From: Oxalobacteraceae bacterium
GTDB taxonomy: Bacteria; Pseudomonadota; Gammaproteobacteria; Burkholderiales; Burkholderiaceae_D
NCBI GenBank assembly: GCA_947445995.1
Contig: CANFED010000002.1
Location: forward strand, 1-40,756
Direction of reading: 5' to 3'
Length of the DNA stretch: 40,756 bases
The notes beneath the pieces were generated by a model. It was given only the letters and a program-made list of their open reading frames with translations. It searched no databases and had not been told where the DNA came from. The position numbers and the translations under genes were made by a program. Positions 1 to 10,358 of this stretch are shown piece after piece. Position 1 is the stretch's first letter; the number at the start of each line of letters is the position of its first letter.

Positions 1-1109
1 AGCTGCAAGCGCAGTGCACGGACCAGAAAAGTGGCTTGCTGGTGCGCGGCTTGCGCACGCGGCGGTACCGTCGTGTTTTTTTCCGGCCACTGGCAACTGG
101 CGCAATCTCCGATCGCGAAAATCGCCGGATCGATCTCGGTCTGCAGGCTCGCCAGCACCGGTACCTGACCTAGCCGATTGACCGGCAATCCGAGCTCACC
201 AAGGATGGCGGCCACCTTGATTCCTGCGGACCAGACGATCAGGTCGGCCGGCAAGGACCTGCCGCTGGCAGTCAGCACTGCGCGCGGCTCGACCTTGACG
301 ACCGATTCGCCGGTCAGTACCGTCACGTTCAATTGCTCCAGCAGCTTGGTTGTCTGCAGTGCGACGCGCTCCGGTAACGGTGCAAGTATGCGCGGTCCGG
401 CTTCGACTAGCGTCAGGTGGATGTCGCGCTGGCCATCCAGATGATGCAGTCCGTAGGCACCGAAGACCTCGGCGGTATTGCGCAACTCGGCCGCCAGCTC
501 GACCCCGGTGGCACCGGCACCGACGATGACGACATCGACTCGCGACGCGGAGCCGGGCGTCGTCGCACTGGTATTTTGAGCGCGCATGCAGGCCGAAATC
601 AGACGACGCCGGAACTGCTCCGCCTGACTCAGCGCATCGAGTGCCATCGCATGTTCGGCGGCACCTTCCACGCCAAAAAAATTCGTGGTACTGCCGATGG
701 CCAGCACCAGCGTGTCGTAGGCCAGCGTGCGCGCTGGCAGGACTTCAACGCCGTCTTCGTCGATCAGCGCCGCGACGCTCAGCTGCTTGGCCGCGCGGTC
801 GAGGCCACGCAATTCGCCCTGCTGGAATTCAAAATTGTGCCAACGCGCCTGCGCGACATAATCGACCTGATGGGTATTGGCATCCATGCTGCCGGCAGCC
901 ACTTCATGCAGCAACGGTTTCCACAGGTGCGACGGCGAACGGTCAACCAGCACGATCTCGGCCTGACCTGTTTTGCCGAGTCGCTGTCCCAGCCGCGTCA
1001 CCAGCTCCAGCCCACCGGCACCGCCGCCGACGACGACGATGCGCGGCACACCGGCAGTCATTTTGGAAGTGGCGGGAACAATCGGTTGCAGTGTTGTCGG
1101 GGCAGTCAT
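1..1109 (-). CDS. ndh: Type II NADH dehydrogenase (NAD(P)/FAD-dependent oxidoreductase), 3' end outside window
   Basis: Manual reverse-strand translation from ATG at 1109: MTAPTTLQPIVPATSKMTAGVPRIVVVGGGAGGLELVTRLG...VDVVIVGAGATGVELAAEL...ADLIVWSAGIK...IFAIGDCA; two GxGxxG motifs; no stop before position 1, so it is absent from the ORF track. Confidence 0.9.
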   Translation of the reverse strand, partial: MTAPTTLQPIVPATSKMTAGVPRIVVVGGGAGGLELVTRLGQRLGKTGQAEIVLVDRSPSHLWKPLLHEVAAGSMDANTHQVDYVAQARWHNFEFQQGELRGLDRAAKQLSVAALIDEDGVEVLPARTLAYDTLVLAIGSTTNFFGVEGAAEHAMALDALSQAEQFRRRLISACMRAQNTSATTPGSASRVDVVIVGAGATGVELAAELRNTAEVFGAYGLHHLDGQRDIHLTLVEAGPRILAPLPERVALQTTKLLEQLNVTVLTGESVVKVEPRAVLTASGRSLPADLIVWSAGIKVAAILGELGLPVNRLGQVPVLASLQTEIDPAIFAIGDCASCQWPEKNTTVPPRAQAAHQQATFLVRALRLQ

Positions 1110-1442
1110 TGGTAGGCCTTGGCTAAAAAAATCAAGGGCGAATAATGCCATGACACGGGCAAACGCCGCGCTAGTCGCGCATCAATGATCACTCCAAGTC
1201 CGGTACACGATGCATGCTAGCCGATTCAAAGTCATGGGAAGGATTGTGGCTGAGGAATTGACCCGATGCGTGCAATTGACTTGTCCACCGCAGACATCGA
1301 CGGCGATTAGTGCGTGCATCCCATCGGGAACGGCATCAGGTAACACGGAAGAATTTTCCTGCAGGCCCGCCATGAAGAGCATGGCGGGCATTGCCAGAGA
1401 GCTCTGGCACGCAGTGACTAAGACGAACGAATCAAGCGTTGC

Positions 1443-2768
1443 TTACAACGGTGCCTGCGGCACACCATGCGTCTTTTCGGCCAGCACTTCAGGCTCGTCG
1501 GTTTCAACGGCGTTCGGATTGTCCAGCGTGTGGGTCAGTTTCGCCATGTCGACATCACCGGTCCACTTGGCGACAACGACCGTCGCGACACCATTGCCGA
1601 TCAGATTGGTCAGTGCCCGCGCTTCCGACATGAAACGGTCAATGCCGAGGATCAGGGCAAGACCGGCCACCGGCAAGCCACCGACGGCCGACAAGGTCGC
1701 TGCCAGCACGATGAAACCGCTGCCTGTAATACCGGCCGCACCCTTCGATGTCAGCAGCAACACTGCCAGCAACGTGATCTGTTGCATCAGCGACATCGGC
1801 GTATTGGTCGCTTGCGCAATGAAGACCGCAGCCATCGTCAGGTAGATCGACGTACCGTCCAGATTAAATGAGTAGCCGGTTGGTATCACCAGGCCGACAA
1901 CCGATTTCTTGACGCCAAGGTTTTCCATCTTGACCATGATGCGCGGCAAGACCGATTCCGACGACGATGTGCCGAGCACGATGAACAGTTCTTCCTTGAT
2001 GTACTTGATGAACTTCCAGATGCTAAAGCCATGCGCGCGTGCGATCGAACCGAGTACCACGAAGATAAAAATCAGGCAGGTACCGTAGAACGTCCCCATC
2101 AGCATACCCAGCGACAGCAACGAACCGACGCCGTACTTGCCGATCGTGAAGGCCATCGCACCGAACGCCCCGATTGGCGCAAATTTCATGATCACGCCGA
2201 CGATGCCGAACAGCACATGCGAGATTTTTTCGATGAAATCAAACACCAGCGTGCCGCGACCACCGACCCGGTGCAGCGCAAAACCGAACAGGATGGAGAA
2301 CATCAATACCTGCAGGATTTCGCCCTTGGCGAAGGCGTCGACGACACTGGTCGGGATGATGTTGAGCAGGAAATCGGTGGTGCTCTGCAACTTGCCGGCA
2401 CCCACATAATTGGCGAGTCCCTTGGTATCGAGCGTGGTTGGATCAATGTTCATGCCAACGCCAGGCTTAAGCAGATTGACCATGACCAGACCGACTAGCA
2501 GCGCGATCGAGCTGACGATTTCAAAATATAGCAACGCCAGGCCACCGGTCTTGCCGACCTTTTTCATGTCTTCCATGCCGGCGATGCCGATGACGACGGT
2601 ACAGAAAATAACCGGCGTGATGATCATCTTGATCAGCTTGATGAAACCATCGCCGAACGGCTTCATGGCCGCACCGGATTCAGGATAAAAATGTCCCAGC
2701 GCGACGCCGATCACGATCGCGGTCAGGACCTGTACATAGAGAGATTTGTATAACGGGGGGCGGGCCAT
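1443..2768 (-). CDS. dctA: C4-dicarboxylate transporter DctA (DAACS family)
   Basis: 441 aa; [79 protein letters not shown] are typical of DctA. Confidence 0.95.
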   Translation of the reverse strand: MARPPLYKSLYVQVLTAIVIGVALGHFYPESGAAMKPFGDGFIKLIKMIITPVIFCTVVIGIAGMEDMKKVGKTGGLALLYFEIVSSIALLVGLVMVNLLKPGVGMNIDPTTLDTKGLANYVGAGKLQSTTDFLLNIIPTSVVDAFAKGEILQVLMFSILFGFALHRVGGRGTLVFDFIEKISHVLFGIVGVIMKFAPIGAFGAMAFTIGKYGVGSLLSLGMLMGTFYGTCLIFIFVVLGSIARAHGFSIWKFIKYIKEELFIVLGTSSSESVLPRIMVKMENLGVKKSVVGLVIPTGYSFNLDGTSIYLTMAAVFIAQATNTPMSLMQQITLLAVLLLTSKGAAGITGSGFIVLAATLSAVGGLPVAGLALILGIDRFMSEARALTNLIGNGVATVVVAKWTGDVDMAKLTHTLDNPNAVETDEPEVLAEKTHGVPQAPL

Positions 2769-2882
2769 CGAGTACTCCGGTCAGGATAAATCTGTGAAAA
2801 AAACCGCATCAAAATTAAGCGTCGGATTTTGAGGGTGCCGAATGATAAAGGCAATAGCGGTTTTCCACAGTGACATTAGCAG

Positions 2883-3329
2883 TCAAGATACCCGCAGCAG
2901 CAGGCGGCGCATCGTCAAGGTCTTGGTGGCGATGAAGATTTCACGCATGAAGAAAAAATAGCTCACGATCAGTGACAGCATCGCCAGCACGAACAACACC
3001 GCGATGAACTTCCCGAAATTGAGTTCGAACGCATCCCCCATGAACAGCGTCGCAATGACCAGACATACCAGCAAGGCACAGGCCGTGCTGAGCGTGATGG
3101 CGACATTGATCAGGTGACCGCGCTGATACAGCACATTGATTTCGGCGCTGTCGGCCACATCAACCACCGCGCCGGGCACGATCCGTTCTTCGAGCACGCG
3201 TGAGCGATCAATGATGCGCGAGAGCCGGTTCGTCAGCACCACCAGATTGGTACCGACACCGGTCAGCAGGAAAACCGGCGCAATCGCCAGTTGAATGATA
3301 TGTCCGACATCGCCGAGCTGAATTTCCAT
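2883..3329 (-). CDS. DUF2721 family membrane protein
   Basis: Preferred start MEIQLGDVGHIIQLAIAPVFLLTGVGTNLVVLTNRLSRIIDRSRVLEERI; three hydrophobic helices; DUF2721-like N-terminus. Confidence 0.7.
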   Translation of the reverse strand: MEIQLGDVGHIIQLAIAPVFLLTGVGTNLVVLTNRLSRIIDRSRVLEERIVPGAVVDVADSAEINVLYQRGHLINVAITLSTACALLVCLVIATLFMGDAFELNFGKFIAVLFVLAMLSLIVSYFFFMREIFIATKTLTMRRLLLRVS

Positions 3330-3517
3330 GGTGCTCACTATCAGGAAGAGGGGAGGAAAACCGCAGGTCTGCACAATATCAGACTGGCCAGCGTATTGCG
3401 CAGCCGCGTAGCGGTGAACTTGGGCAGCGTCACGCCTGCCGCCGCAGAGGCAGCGCACGTCCTATACTGTGCAGCGCAGCACTGCCACGCCCCTTCAACA
3501 GCTATAAAGGATGACCT

Positions 3518-4300
3518 ATGTTACTCAAGGACAAAGTTGCCGTGATCACCGGTTCCGCCAGCGGGATCGGCAAGGAAATTGCATTGGAATACGCGAAGGA
3601 AGGTGCCCGCGTCGTCATCGCCGATCTGGCGCTCGATGCGGCCCAGGCCACTGCCGACGACATCATCAAGGCCGGCGGTCAGGCCATGGCCGTCGTCATG
3701 GATGTCACCAGCGAAGCGCAGGTCGATGAGGGTATCGCCGCGGTCCTGAAAGCATGGGGCGCAGTGGACATCCTGATCAGCAATGCCGGCATCCAGATCA
3801 TCAGCCCTATCGTTGACCTGTCGCTCGACAAGTGGAAAAAAATGCTGGCGATCCATCTTGATGGCGCATTCCTGACCACCCGCGCCTGCATGCGCGCCAT
3901 GATCGCCAGCGGCAATGGCGGCGCGATCATCTACATGGGTTCGGTCCACTCGCACGAAGCATCGCCGCTGAAAGCACCTTATGTCAGCGCCAAGCACGGC
4001 CTGATCGGCCTGGCCAAGGTCGTCGCCAAGGAAGGTGCCAAGCACCGTATCCGCTCGAACGTGATCTGCCCCGGCTTCGTGCGCACGCCACTGGTTGATC
4101 GTCAGATTCCCGAGCAGGCCAAAGAACTCGGCATCAGCGAAGACGACGTGATCAAGAACGTGATGCTGAAAGACACCGTCGACGGCGAATTCACCACCAC
4201 GGCCGATGTCGCCCGCACGGCAGTCTTCCTGGCCTCGTTCCCGACCAGCGCCCTGACCGGCCAGTCGGTCGTCGTCAGTCATGGCTGGTTCATGCAGTAA
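3518..4300 (+). CDS. bdhA: 3-hydroxybutyrate dehydrogenase-like SDR
   Basis: 260 aa; [45 protein letters not shown] and C-terminal [13 protein letters not shown] resemble D-3-hydroxybutyrate dehydrogenases. Confidence 0.85.
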   Translation: MLLKDKVAVITGSASGIGKEIALEYAKEGARVVIADLALDAAQATADDIIKAGGQAMAVVMDVTSEAQVDEGIAAVLKAWGAVDILISNAGIQIISPIVDLSLDKWKKMLAIHLDGAFLTTRACMRAMIASGNGGAIIYMGSVHSHEASPLKAPYVSAKHGLIGLAKVVAKEGAKHRIRSNVICPGFVRTPLVDRQIPEQAKELGISEDDVIKNVMLKDTVDGEFTTTADVARTAVFLASFPTSALTGQSVVVSHGWFMQ

Positions 4301-4439
4301 TCCAGACGAGCCAGAGGTGCCCGCACCCCTGGCAAATCGCAGGTGAGCGGCTGCAACGATGCGCAGCTGCCACAAGATTGCTGATCTCTTCATCATCGAC
4401 AGGCACAGCCATAACGACTATTGGTAAGATCGCCGGACG

Positions 4440-6551
4440 TTGCCCCGTCCACCCACGATCTCACCACCGTCCATGCCATCGGCCGCTACTGACCTCCCAT
4501 TATCCTCCCACCGGTTGCGCACGCGGCTCAAGTCGCTGTTCGACGACGTTCTCGTACAGGGCACTTGGCTGCTGCCGCTGCTGGCACTGGCCGTAACCAT
4601 GCTGCTGCTCGTGGTCGTACGCAATGACGAATTACGCATTGCCGCGCTCGATACCGAACATCAGACACAACGCACGATTACGCAATTGCAACATCATCTG
4701 GACAACCACATCCAGTTGCTGCACAGCGCCGCCGCGCTGCTCATGCTCGATCGCGTCGCGCAAACCCAGCACTGGAATGCCTACCTGCGACATTTGCAGC
4801 GACTGGGCTTGCCAGCAGGCCTGCGCCAGCTCGGCTACGCGCAACATATTGCCGCCACCGACAAGGCAGCACTCACCAATGCCATGCATGCGGATGGTCA
4901 GGCCGATTACCGGATTTACCCGCTGCACAATGGCGAGTCGGTGCTGCCGGTACTCCACGCCACACCGGAAGAGGGCAACACGGTGATTCATGCCGGCTAT
5001 GACTTGATGTCGGATGCGCTGCTTGCCCCAGCGTTGCAACGCGCCACCGAGAGCGCCTCGCCGACCCTCGCAAAGTTGCAGGGACGCGTTGGCACGACAC
5101 CCCAGTTCCTGCTCGTATTGCCGGTTTTTCCCGGCAATATCGTGCCAGAGGGCGACCAGCAGCGTCGCGAGATGCTGGTCGGTTTTGTCTTTACGGTCGT
5201 GCAGATCGATGCGCAATTGATGGCGCTGGAAGCGACCCGCACGACACCGGTCTCGCTACGTTTATTCGACCAGAAAGCATCGGGAACCGGCGCGCTGCTT
5301 TACCAGAGTCCCGGCGAGCTGTTCAGCGCACGCCGGACGTTGCGACCAGTCAACCTGCATGGCCAGAACTGGACCCTGGAAACCGGCAGCGCCAGCGCTC
5401 CTGCGACAGCCTCGATCGGCGTCACCATCACCGGCCTGCTACTGGCTGGCTGGTTGTGCTGGCTGACCGGCGAGGCATTGCACAAGCGCGAAGCCATCCG
5501 TCAACGCACACGGGCGGATGCACATGAAAACTGGCAGACCAAGCTGAATCTGTCGACGCTGACCGCACTGAACCGGCAAGCCATCATCAGTATCGACCGC
5601 CAGCAACGCATCATTGTTTTCAACAGTGCGGCCAGCCAGTTGTTCGGTACCGGCGAAGACAATCTGCTCGGCACGCCATTGAAGGAACTGCTGCCACATC
5701 GACTCAAGGGTGCCCGACCAATCGCGCCTTTGGCGAGCCATACCGACGAGGTTGCGGTATTCCAGCTCTCCAGCCAAGAAGGCCAGCAGGCGCGGCGACG
5801 CAACGGTAGCCTCTTCGAGTTCGAGGCCACCATCTTCATGACCGGCGGTGGCAACCGGCGCAGTTATACGATTTTGTTGAACGAACTCCCGTCGAACTAC
5901 ACCGGCGAGGACGCACCGACCGACTGGCAAAAACACCTGAAGCAGGACATCCATGATGACTTCGGTCAGCTGCTGACCTCCATGAAGATGGACATGGACT
6001 TGCTGCGCGTGCAACTGACCGGCGTATCGGGCACCAGCCAGCCGGCTACATTCGAGCACCTTGACCGCATCGATACCCTGGTCGAAGCGATGGTCGGTTC
6101 GGTACGACGCATTCTGGCTGATCCCGCATCAGGACAGGTCGACGAAAATGGCTTGTTCAAGGCACTGGCCCTGCTGGTCGATGGTCATGCCAAGCGCTAC
6201 CGGATCGCCTGCCATCTTGACCTGCCGGCCAGTCCGCCGCTGATCGGAGCAACACTGACCAATCAGGTGTACCGGATCGTGCAGGAAGCTCTCAACAATA
6301 TTGCCAAGCATGCAAAAGCCAGCGCGATCACGATCAACATCGATGCCCCGCCTGATCAATTACTGGTGGCAATTTCCGACAATGGATGCGGCTTCGTCCC
6401 GCAACAACAAGCCGGGTCCAAAACATGCGGACTGGCCAGCATGCGTGAACGCGTAGAAGCGCTGGGCGGCGCACTGTTTATCGAAACCGGAATCAATTGC
6501 GGCACCACGATCAGGATCAGGCTGCCGCTGGAGTCATCGAGTACCGTCTGA
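4440..6551 (+). CDS. CHASE-PAS sensor histidine kinase (HisKA_3/HATPase)
   Basis: 703 aa; CHASE-like N-terminal periplasmic segment, PAS (ISIDRQQRIIVFNSAASQLFGT), LKQDIHDDFGQLLTSMKMDMDLL phosphoacceptor region, VYRIVQEALNNIAKHAKAS and DNGCGF N/G boxes. Confidence 0.88.
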   Translation: MPRPPTISPPSMPSAATDLPLSSHRLRTRLKSLFDDVLVQGTWLLPLLALAVTMLLLVVVRNDELRIAALDTEHQTQRTITQLQHHLDNHIQLLHSAAALLMLDRVAQTQHWNAYLRHLQRLGLPAGLRQLGYAQHIAATDKAALTNAMHADGQADYRIYPLHNGESVLPVLHATPEEGNTVIHAGYDLMSDALLAPALQRATESASPTLAKLQGRVGTTPQFLLVLPVFPGNIVPEGDQQRREMLVGFVFTVVQIDAQLMALEATRTTPVSLRLFDQKASGTGALLYQSPGELFSARRTLRPVNLHGQNWTLETGSASAPATASIGVTITGLLLAGWLCWLTGEALHKREAIRQRTRADAHENWQTKLNLSTLTALNRQAIISIDRQQRIIVFNSAASQLFGTGEDNLLGTPLKELLPHRLKGARPIAPLASHTDEVAVFQLSSQEGQQARRRNGSLFEFEATIFMTGGGNRRSYTILLNELPSNYTGEDAPTDWQKHLKQDIHDDFGQLLTSMKMDMDLLRVQLTGVSGTSQPATFEHLDRIDTLVEAMVGSVRRILADPASGQVDENGLFKALALLVDGHAKRYRIACHLDLPASPPLIGATLTNQVYRIVQEALNNIAKHAKASAITINIDAPPDQLLVAISDNGCGFVPQQQAGSKTCGLASMRERVEALGGALFIETGINCGTTIRIRLPLESSSTV

Positions 6552-7013
6552 CACTGCGCCGTGGATGGCTGACAGCGATCTACTGGCAAGCCAAGTTCTC
6601 CACTACAACATCGTTGCCGTCAGCCCGCTCTCGGGTTCGTCGCGGGCCGCAGGCGAAATAGCAATAGATATCGACGCAGAATTCAACTTGATCTTGAGAT
6701 TTATCAATCACACCAAAGTCATTTCAGATAGCTTGTTGCGATGTAAAAAAAGACGGATTAGTCGCTCCCGTGTCGTGCCCATTTTTCCGGCCACCGCACC
6801 CGAAACGCCTGAAAAGCAAGGCGCCTTCCACCAGACCGACTCACATCAGAGATCACGACAAACCATGCGTTACTCAGCACATCACGGCCGACACATTGAG
6901 CACAGTCCGGTGGAACTCAATGGCATTTATAGCCGCACCAGCAGCACCAGAAAACTGGCTCCGGCACTTGCCGGCATGGCTCGACAGCCCTCCTCGTTGC
7001 GCCGGATCTGCCG

Positions 7014-7658
7014 ATGATCCGGCTACTGATTGCCGATGATCACACCATCATGCGCGAAGGACTCAAGCGCATCCTCGAGGGGGCCGATGACATTGACGTC
7101 GTCGGTGAAGCAGTCGATGGTTTCGAAGTTCTCGCGCAGGTACGCAAAGGCGGCTTCGACCTGCTCATGCTGGACCTGTCGATGCCGGGGCGCAGCGGCG
7201 TCGAACTGATCCGCCAGATCAAGGATGAAGCACCGCGGCTGCCGATCCTGATCCTGACGATGCATGAAGAAGAGCAATATGCGATCCGCGCCATACGCGC
7301 CGGCGCGCGTGGCTATCTGACCAAGGAAAGTGCCGGAACACAATTACTGAGCGCGATCCGCAAGGTCGCGTCAGGCCGCCCTTACATCAGCAACGAAGTC
7401 GCAGAGCAGCTTGCGATGGATGCGATGCCATCCGATGACGACTATCCCCACAAAAAATTATCCGACCGCGAATTCGAGGTCTTCAGCCTGCTCGTCAGTG
7501 GCAAGACGATTACCGACATCGCCGACTTGCTGCATCTCAGTGCCAAGACAGTCAGTACGCACAAGACCCGCATCCTGCACAAGATGGCAATGCACTCACT
7601 GGCCGAACTGGTGCAGTACGCCGTGGCTTGCCGGTTGCTGAAGCCGTTCAAGATGTAG
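7014..7658 (+). CDS. NarL/LuxR-family response regulator
   Basis: 214 aa; MIRLLIADDHTIMREGLKRIL receiver, LMLDLSMPGRSG, C-terminal LSDREFEVFSLLVSGKTITDIADLLHLSAKTVSTHKTRILHKM HTH. Confidence 0.93.
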   Translation: MIRLLIADDHTIMREGLKRILEGADDIDVVGEAVDGFEVLAQVRKGGFDLLMLDLSMPGRSGVELIRQIKDEAPRLPILILTMHEEEQYAIRAIRAGARGYLTKESAGTQLLSAIRKVASGRPYISNEVAEQLAMDAMPSDDDYPHKKLSDREFEVFSLLVSGKTITDIADLLHLSAKTVSTHKTRILHKMAMHSLAELVQYAVACRLLKPFKM

Positions 7659-8444
7659 CCATCGTAAACCTGCATCGCACCCAACTTGCTGACAGATTCA
7701 TGCGGAACTATCAGCAGCATCGCACCACCTATCCCCACCAAGAAATCAGGAATTCCTTCCTGCTAAAAAAATAGGTTGGAGGGGATTACATCGTTACGGC
7801 GTAATTCGTCAAAGCAGTAGGAATAACCCTACAACCAGCGACCAAACCCTACGTTCCTATTCAGCCCCTACCGATAGTAATTGACCACTCCAGTTGCCAT
7901 AATTTCAACTCGAAAACAGGGATCAATCACAAGAATCTGGCCATTCCAGTCGCCGTCACCGGGTTCACAAAAAACGCGAAAAGTGAACTTGCCGCACCAG
8001 ATAGTGAAGGGTCCATTCGATACGGTTGAAGTGATTGAAACGTCAGCATAGGGGAGAGATAGCGCAGAAGTGGCACAGACACAAGAGGATCAAAGGGCGA
8101 AATTATCTCCCTGCAACGCTATTGGCCAGACCCCACGCAAGTGGTGGCAAGAGCTAACAAAATCGACAGGCAGCGGCGCGCAGTCGTCAACCGAAAAAGC
8201 CCGCACCAGCAATTGAGGTCCGGCAGACACTTTTCGATCGCGACTGAATGCAACTGAACGCAACTCAGCGCGACTGAGAAGTGCCAGGTCGCATGTGTTT
8301 GCTGATGCATTTGGAGAGTCTCTCCATAAAAGCAGGTGCGGCTCCGGTAATTTTCGATGCTGCCTCCTGTCCGCAAGACAACGAATGCGCCATGTCAATT
8401 GGTCGCATCAATGAAGTTTGCTTATTAAGGAATAGGAGTCGTTT

Positions 8445-9335
8445 ATGCTAACAACGCAACTATGTGCCATCCGAACGGAAGCTACCCCGACCGTGCCAAG
8501 CGCGACACCAATTGAAACCGGATGGCAGCGTCAGGGCAAGCTCTGGTCCAACCTGAAGGAATTGTGCGATGTCCTGCGTATCCCTCCCACGTCCGCCTCG
8601 CTGATTGCCGATGAAGAACTGCTGTTCCAGCATGTTCAGTTCAAGACGGGGCAGCGCATTCACACCATTGGCCAGTCCTTCGATGCGCTCTACATCGTCC
8701 ACTCCGGCTTCCTGAAAACCGTGCTGATCGATGAATATGGCAATGAACAAGTCCTTAGTTTTCCGATGAAAGGAGACCTCTTTGGCGTCGATGGCATTCA
8801 CACGCGACGATATGCCTCCGAGGCAGTCGCTTTGTCCAACTGCGACTTGATCTTGCTGCCGTTCAAAAAACTCACCGCACTGGGTCGCACCCATCTCGAG
8901 TTCGAGCATGCCATTTACAGCGTCATGAGTCGCGAACTGGTGCGGGAGCAAGCGATGATCAGCATGCTTGGTGCACTCAGTGCCGAAGCGCGAGTCGCGC
9001 GCTTTCTGGTGTCGCTGTCGGATCGCTATGCCGACATGGGATACTCGAGCAAATTGTTCAACCTGCGCATGACACGCCACGAAATAGGCAGCTATCTGGG
9101 CCTGACACTGGAAACCGTCAGCAGAACATTGTCAGCCTTCAACGAAATTGGACTGATTACCGTCGATCAGCGCTCGATCGGGATCAAGGACCCGGATGCG
9201 TTAAAAACCTTGCGACGACTCCCTCCTTCCAGTGCCCGTGCCAAACAGGTCGCCTCCCGCAAGGCCCGCCAGCAACCGCACGAAGTCGCACCGCCGCGCG
9301 GAAGCTGCAGCGAAGCCATCCCCGCACAGATGTAA
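8445..9335 (+). CDS. Crp/Fnr-family transcriptional regulator
   Basis: 296 aa; cyclic-nucleotide-binding-like fold then RVARFLVSLSDRYADMGYSSKLFNLRMTRHEIGSYLGLTLETVSRTLSAFNEIGLI (FNR-type HTH). Confidence 0.9.
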   Translation: MLTTQLCAIRTEATPTVPSATPIETGWQRQGKLWSNLKELCDVLRIPPTSASLIADEELLFQHVQFKTGQRIHTIGQSFDALYIVHSGFLKTVLIDEYGNEQVLSFPMKGDLFGVDGIHTRRYASEAVALSNCDLILLPFKKLTALGRTHLEFEHAIYSVMSRELVREQAMISMLGALSAEARVARFLVSLSDRYADMGYSSKLFNLRMTRHEIGSYLGLTLETVSRTLSAFNEIGLITVDQRSIGIKDPDALKTLRRLPPSSARAKQVASRKARQQPHEVAPPRGSCSEAIPAQM

Positions 9336-9630
9336 GGTCACATGTACATGGTGCCTTCCTGATGCGTGCGGTCTGGCTGGCTCCTGACTAGTTGCCCTCC
9401 CACAAGTTGACGAATCGCCCGAGTATGAATCTATTCTGACAATTCATAGGGCTGGCAATCGTCGGCACCCGGCTCCCGGCTCCTCGCAAGCGGGCAAACC
9501 TGCAACCCACAATCGGCAAACAGCAGTTGCGCCGTTGGTGGGAAGTACGATTGCAGCCGTGTCAGCGCACGAACTCTGGTCATTCTGGCCACGCGCCGAA
9601 TCCGGTGACAACCGCCGTCGGTCGTCGGTC

Positions 9631-9665
9631 GATGGTCGATGGTCGATGGTCGATGGTCGATGGTC
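9631..9665. repeat. Heptanucleotide tandem repeat (GATGGTC)x5
   Basis: Five perfect contiguous copies read directly: gatggtc at 9631, 9638, 9645, 9652, 9659. Confidence 0.95.
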
Positions 9666-9998
9666 AACGAAAGTCAACTAAGGACAACACTCCCAGCGCA
9701 GCCAGCTAGTCGCGCACGAGCGCAGCGACGAACGCCGCGCAACTCCGATTGACCGCGACCGCAACAGCGGCACGCGAGGAGTCGATGCTCAAGCCACCAC
9801 GCATCCGGACTGCAGCGAGCCATCAAGGCAAACCGGCATCGACCATCGTTCGCCATCACACGCCTCTCCCGTCGCTGTTCATCCCGCATTTTTCAACTTT
9901 CATGACACAAAAAATGCAGTCCATCGCATTGGCATGGCGGCCGCATTGGCTTTTTCCTACAGTGTGTCCATCGCAACGAAAACTTGGAAGGACACCAA

Positions 9999-10238
9999 AT
10001 GAAACAGCTCCGCACACTGCTCTGCCTCATCCTGCTCGCCGCCATGACAAGCACTGCCAGCCATGCCGCCGATCCGGTCCGCGTCGCACCGGTGGGGTAC
10101 CAGACCGGCGTCGTCGTGTTACCGCAAGTCGTCATCGTCGGCAAGCGTCTCGACCCCATCGAAAAAAATCGCCTGGCGCAAACCCGCCAGCAAGCACACA
10201 CCGTCCAGCAAACGGCCACTACCAACCATAAAAGCTGA
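9999..10238 (+). CDS. Small predicted secreted protein
   Basis: MKQLRTLLCLILLAAMTSTASHAADPVRVAPVGYQTGVVVLPQVVIVGKRL...; signal peptide with AxA-like cleavage site; GGAAGG before ATG. Confidence 0.55.
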   Translation: MKQLRTLLCLILLAAMTSTASHAADPVRVAPVGYQTGVVVLPQVVIVGKRLDPIEKNRLAQTRQQAHTVQQTATTNHKS

Positions 10239-10358
10239 ATCGGTATTGCGTCATCACCATTCCAGCACGCCATAGCGCGCCAGTGGAAGTTACACTGCGC
10301 GTGACGGCTATTGCATGACCCATTGCACTTTTCATTGCCTATCCACCCGGCCTACACC

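Noticed and set aside
3521-4396. 291-aa minus-strand ORF
   Set aside because: Antisense to the 3-hydroxybutyrate dehydrogenase-like gene.
9431-9677. Minus-strand ORFs with DHRPST repeats
   Set aside because: Generated by the heptanucleotide repeat; no start context or homology signal.
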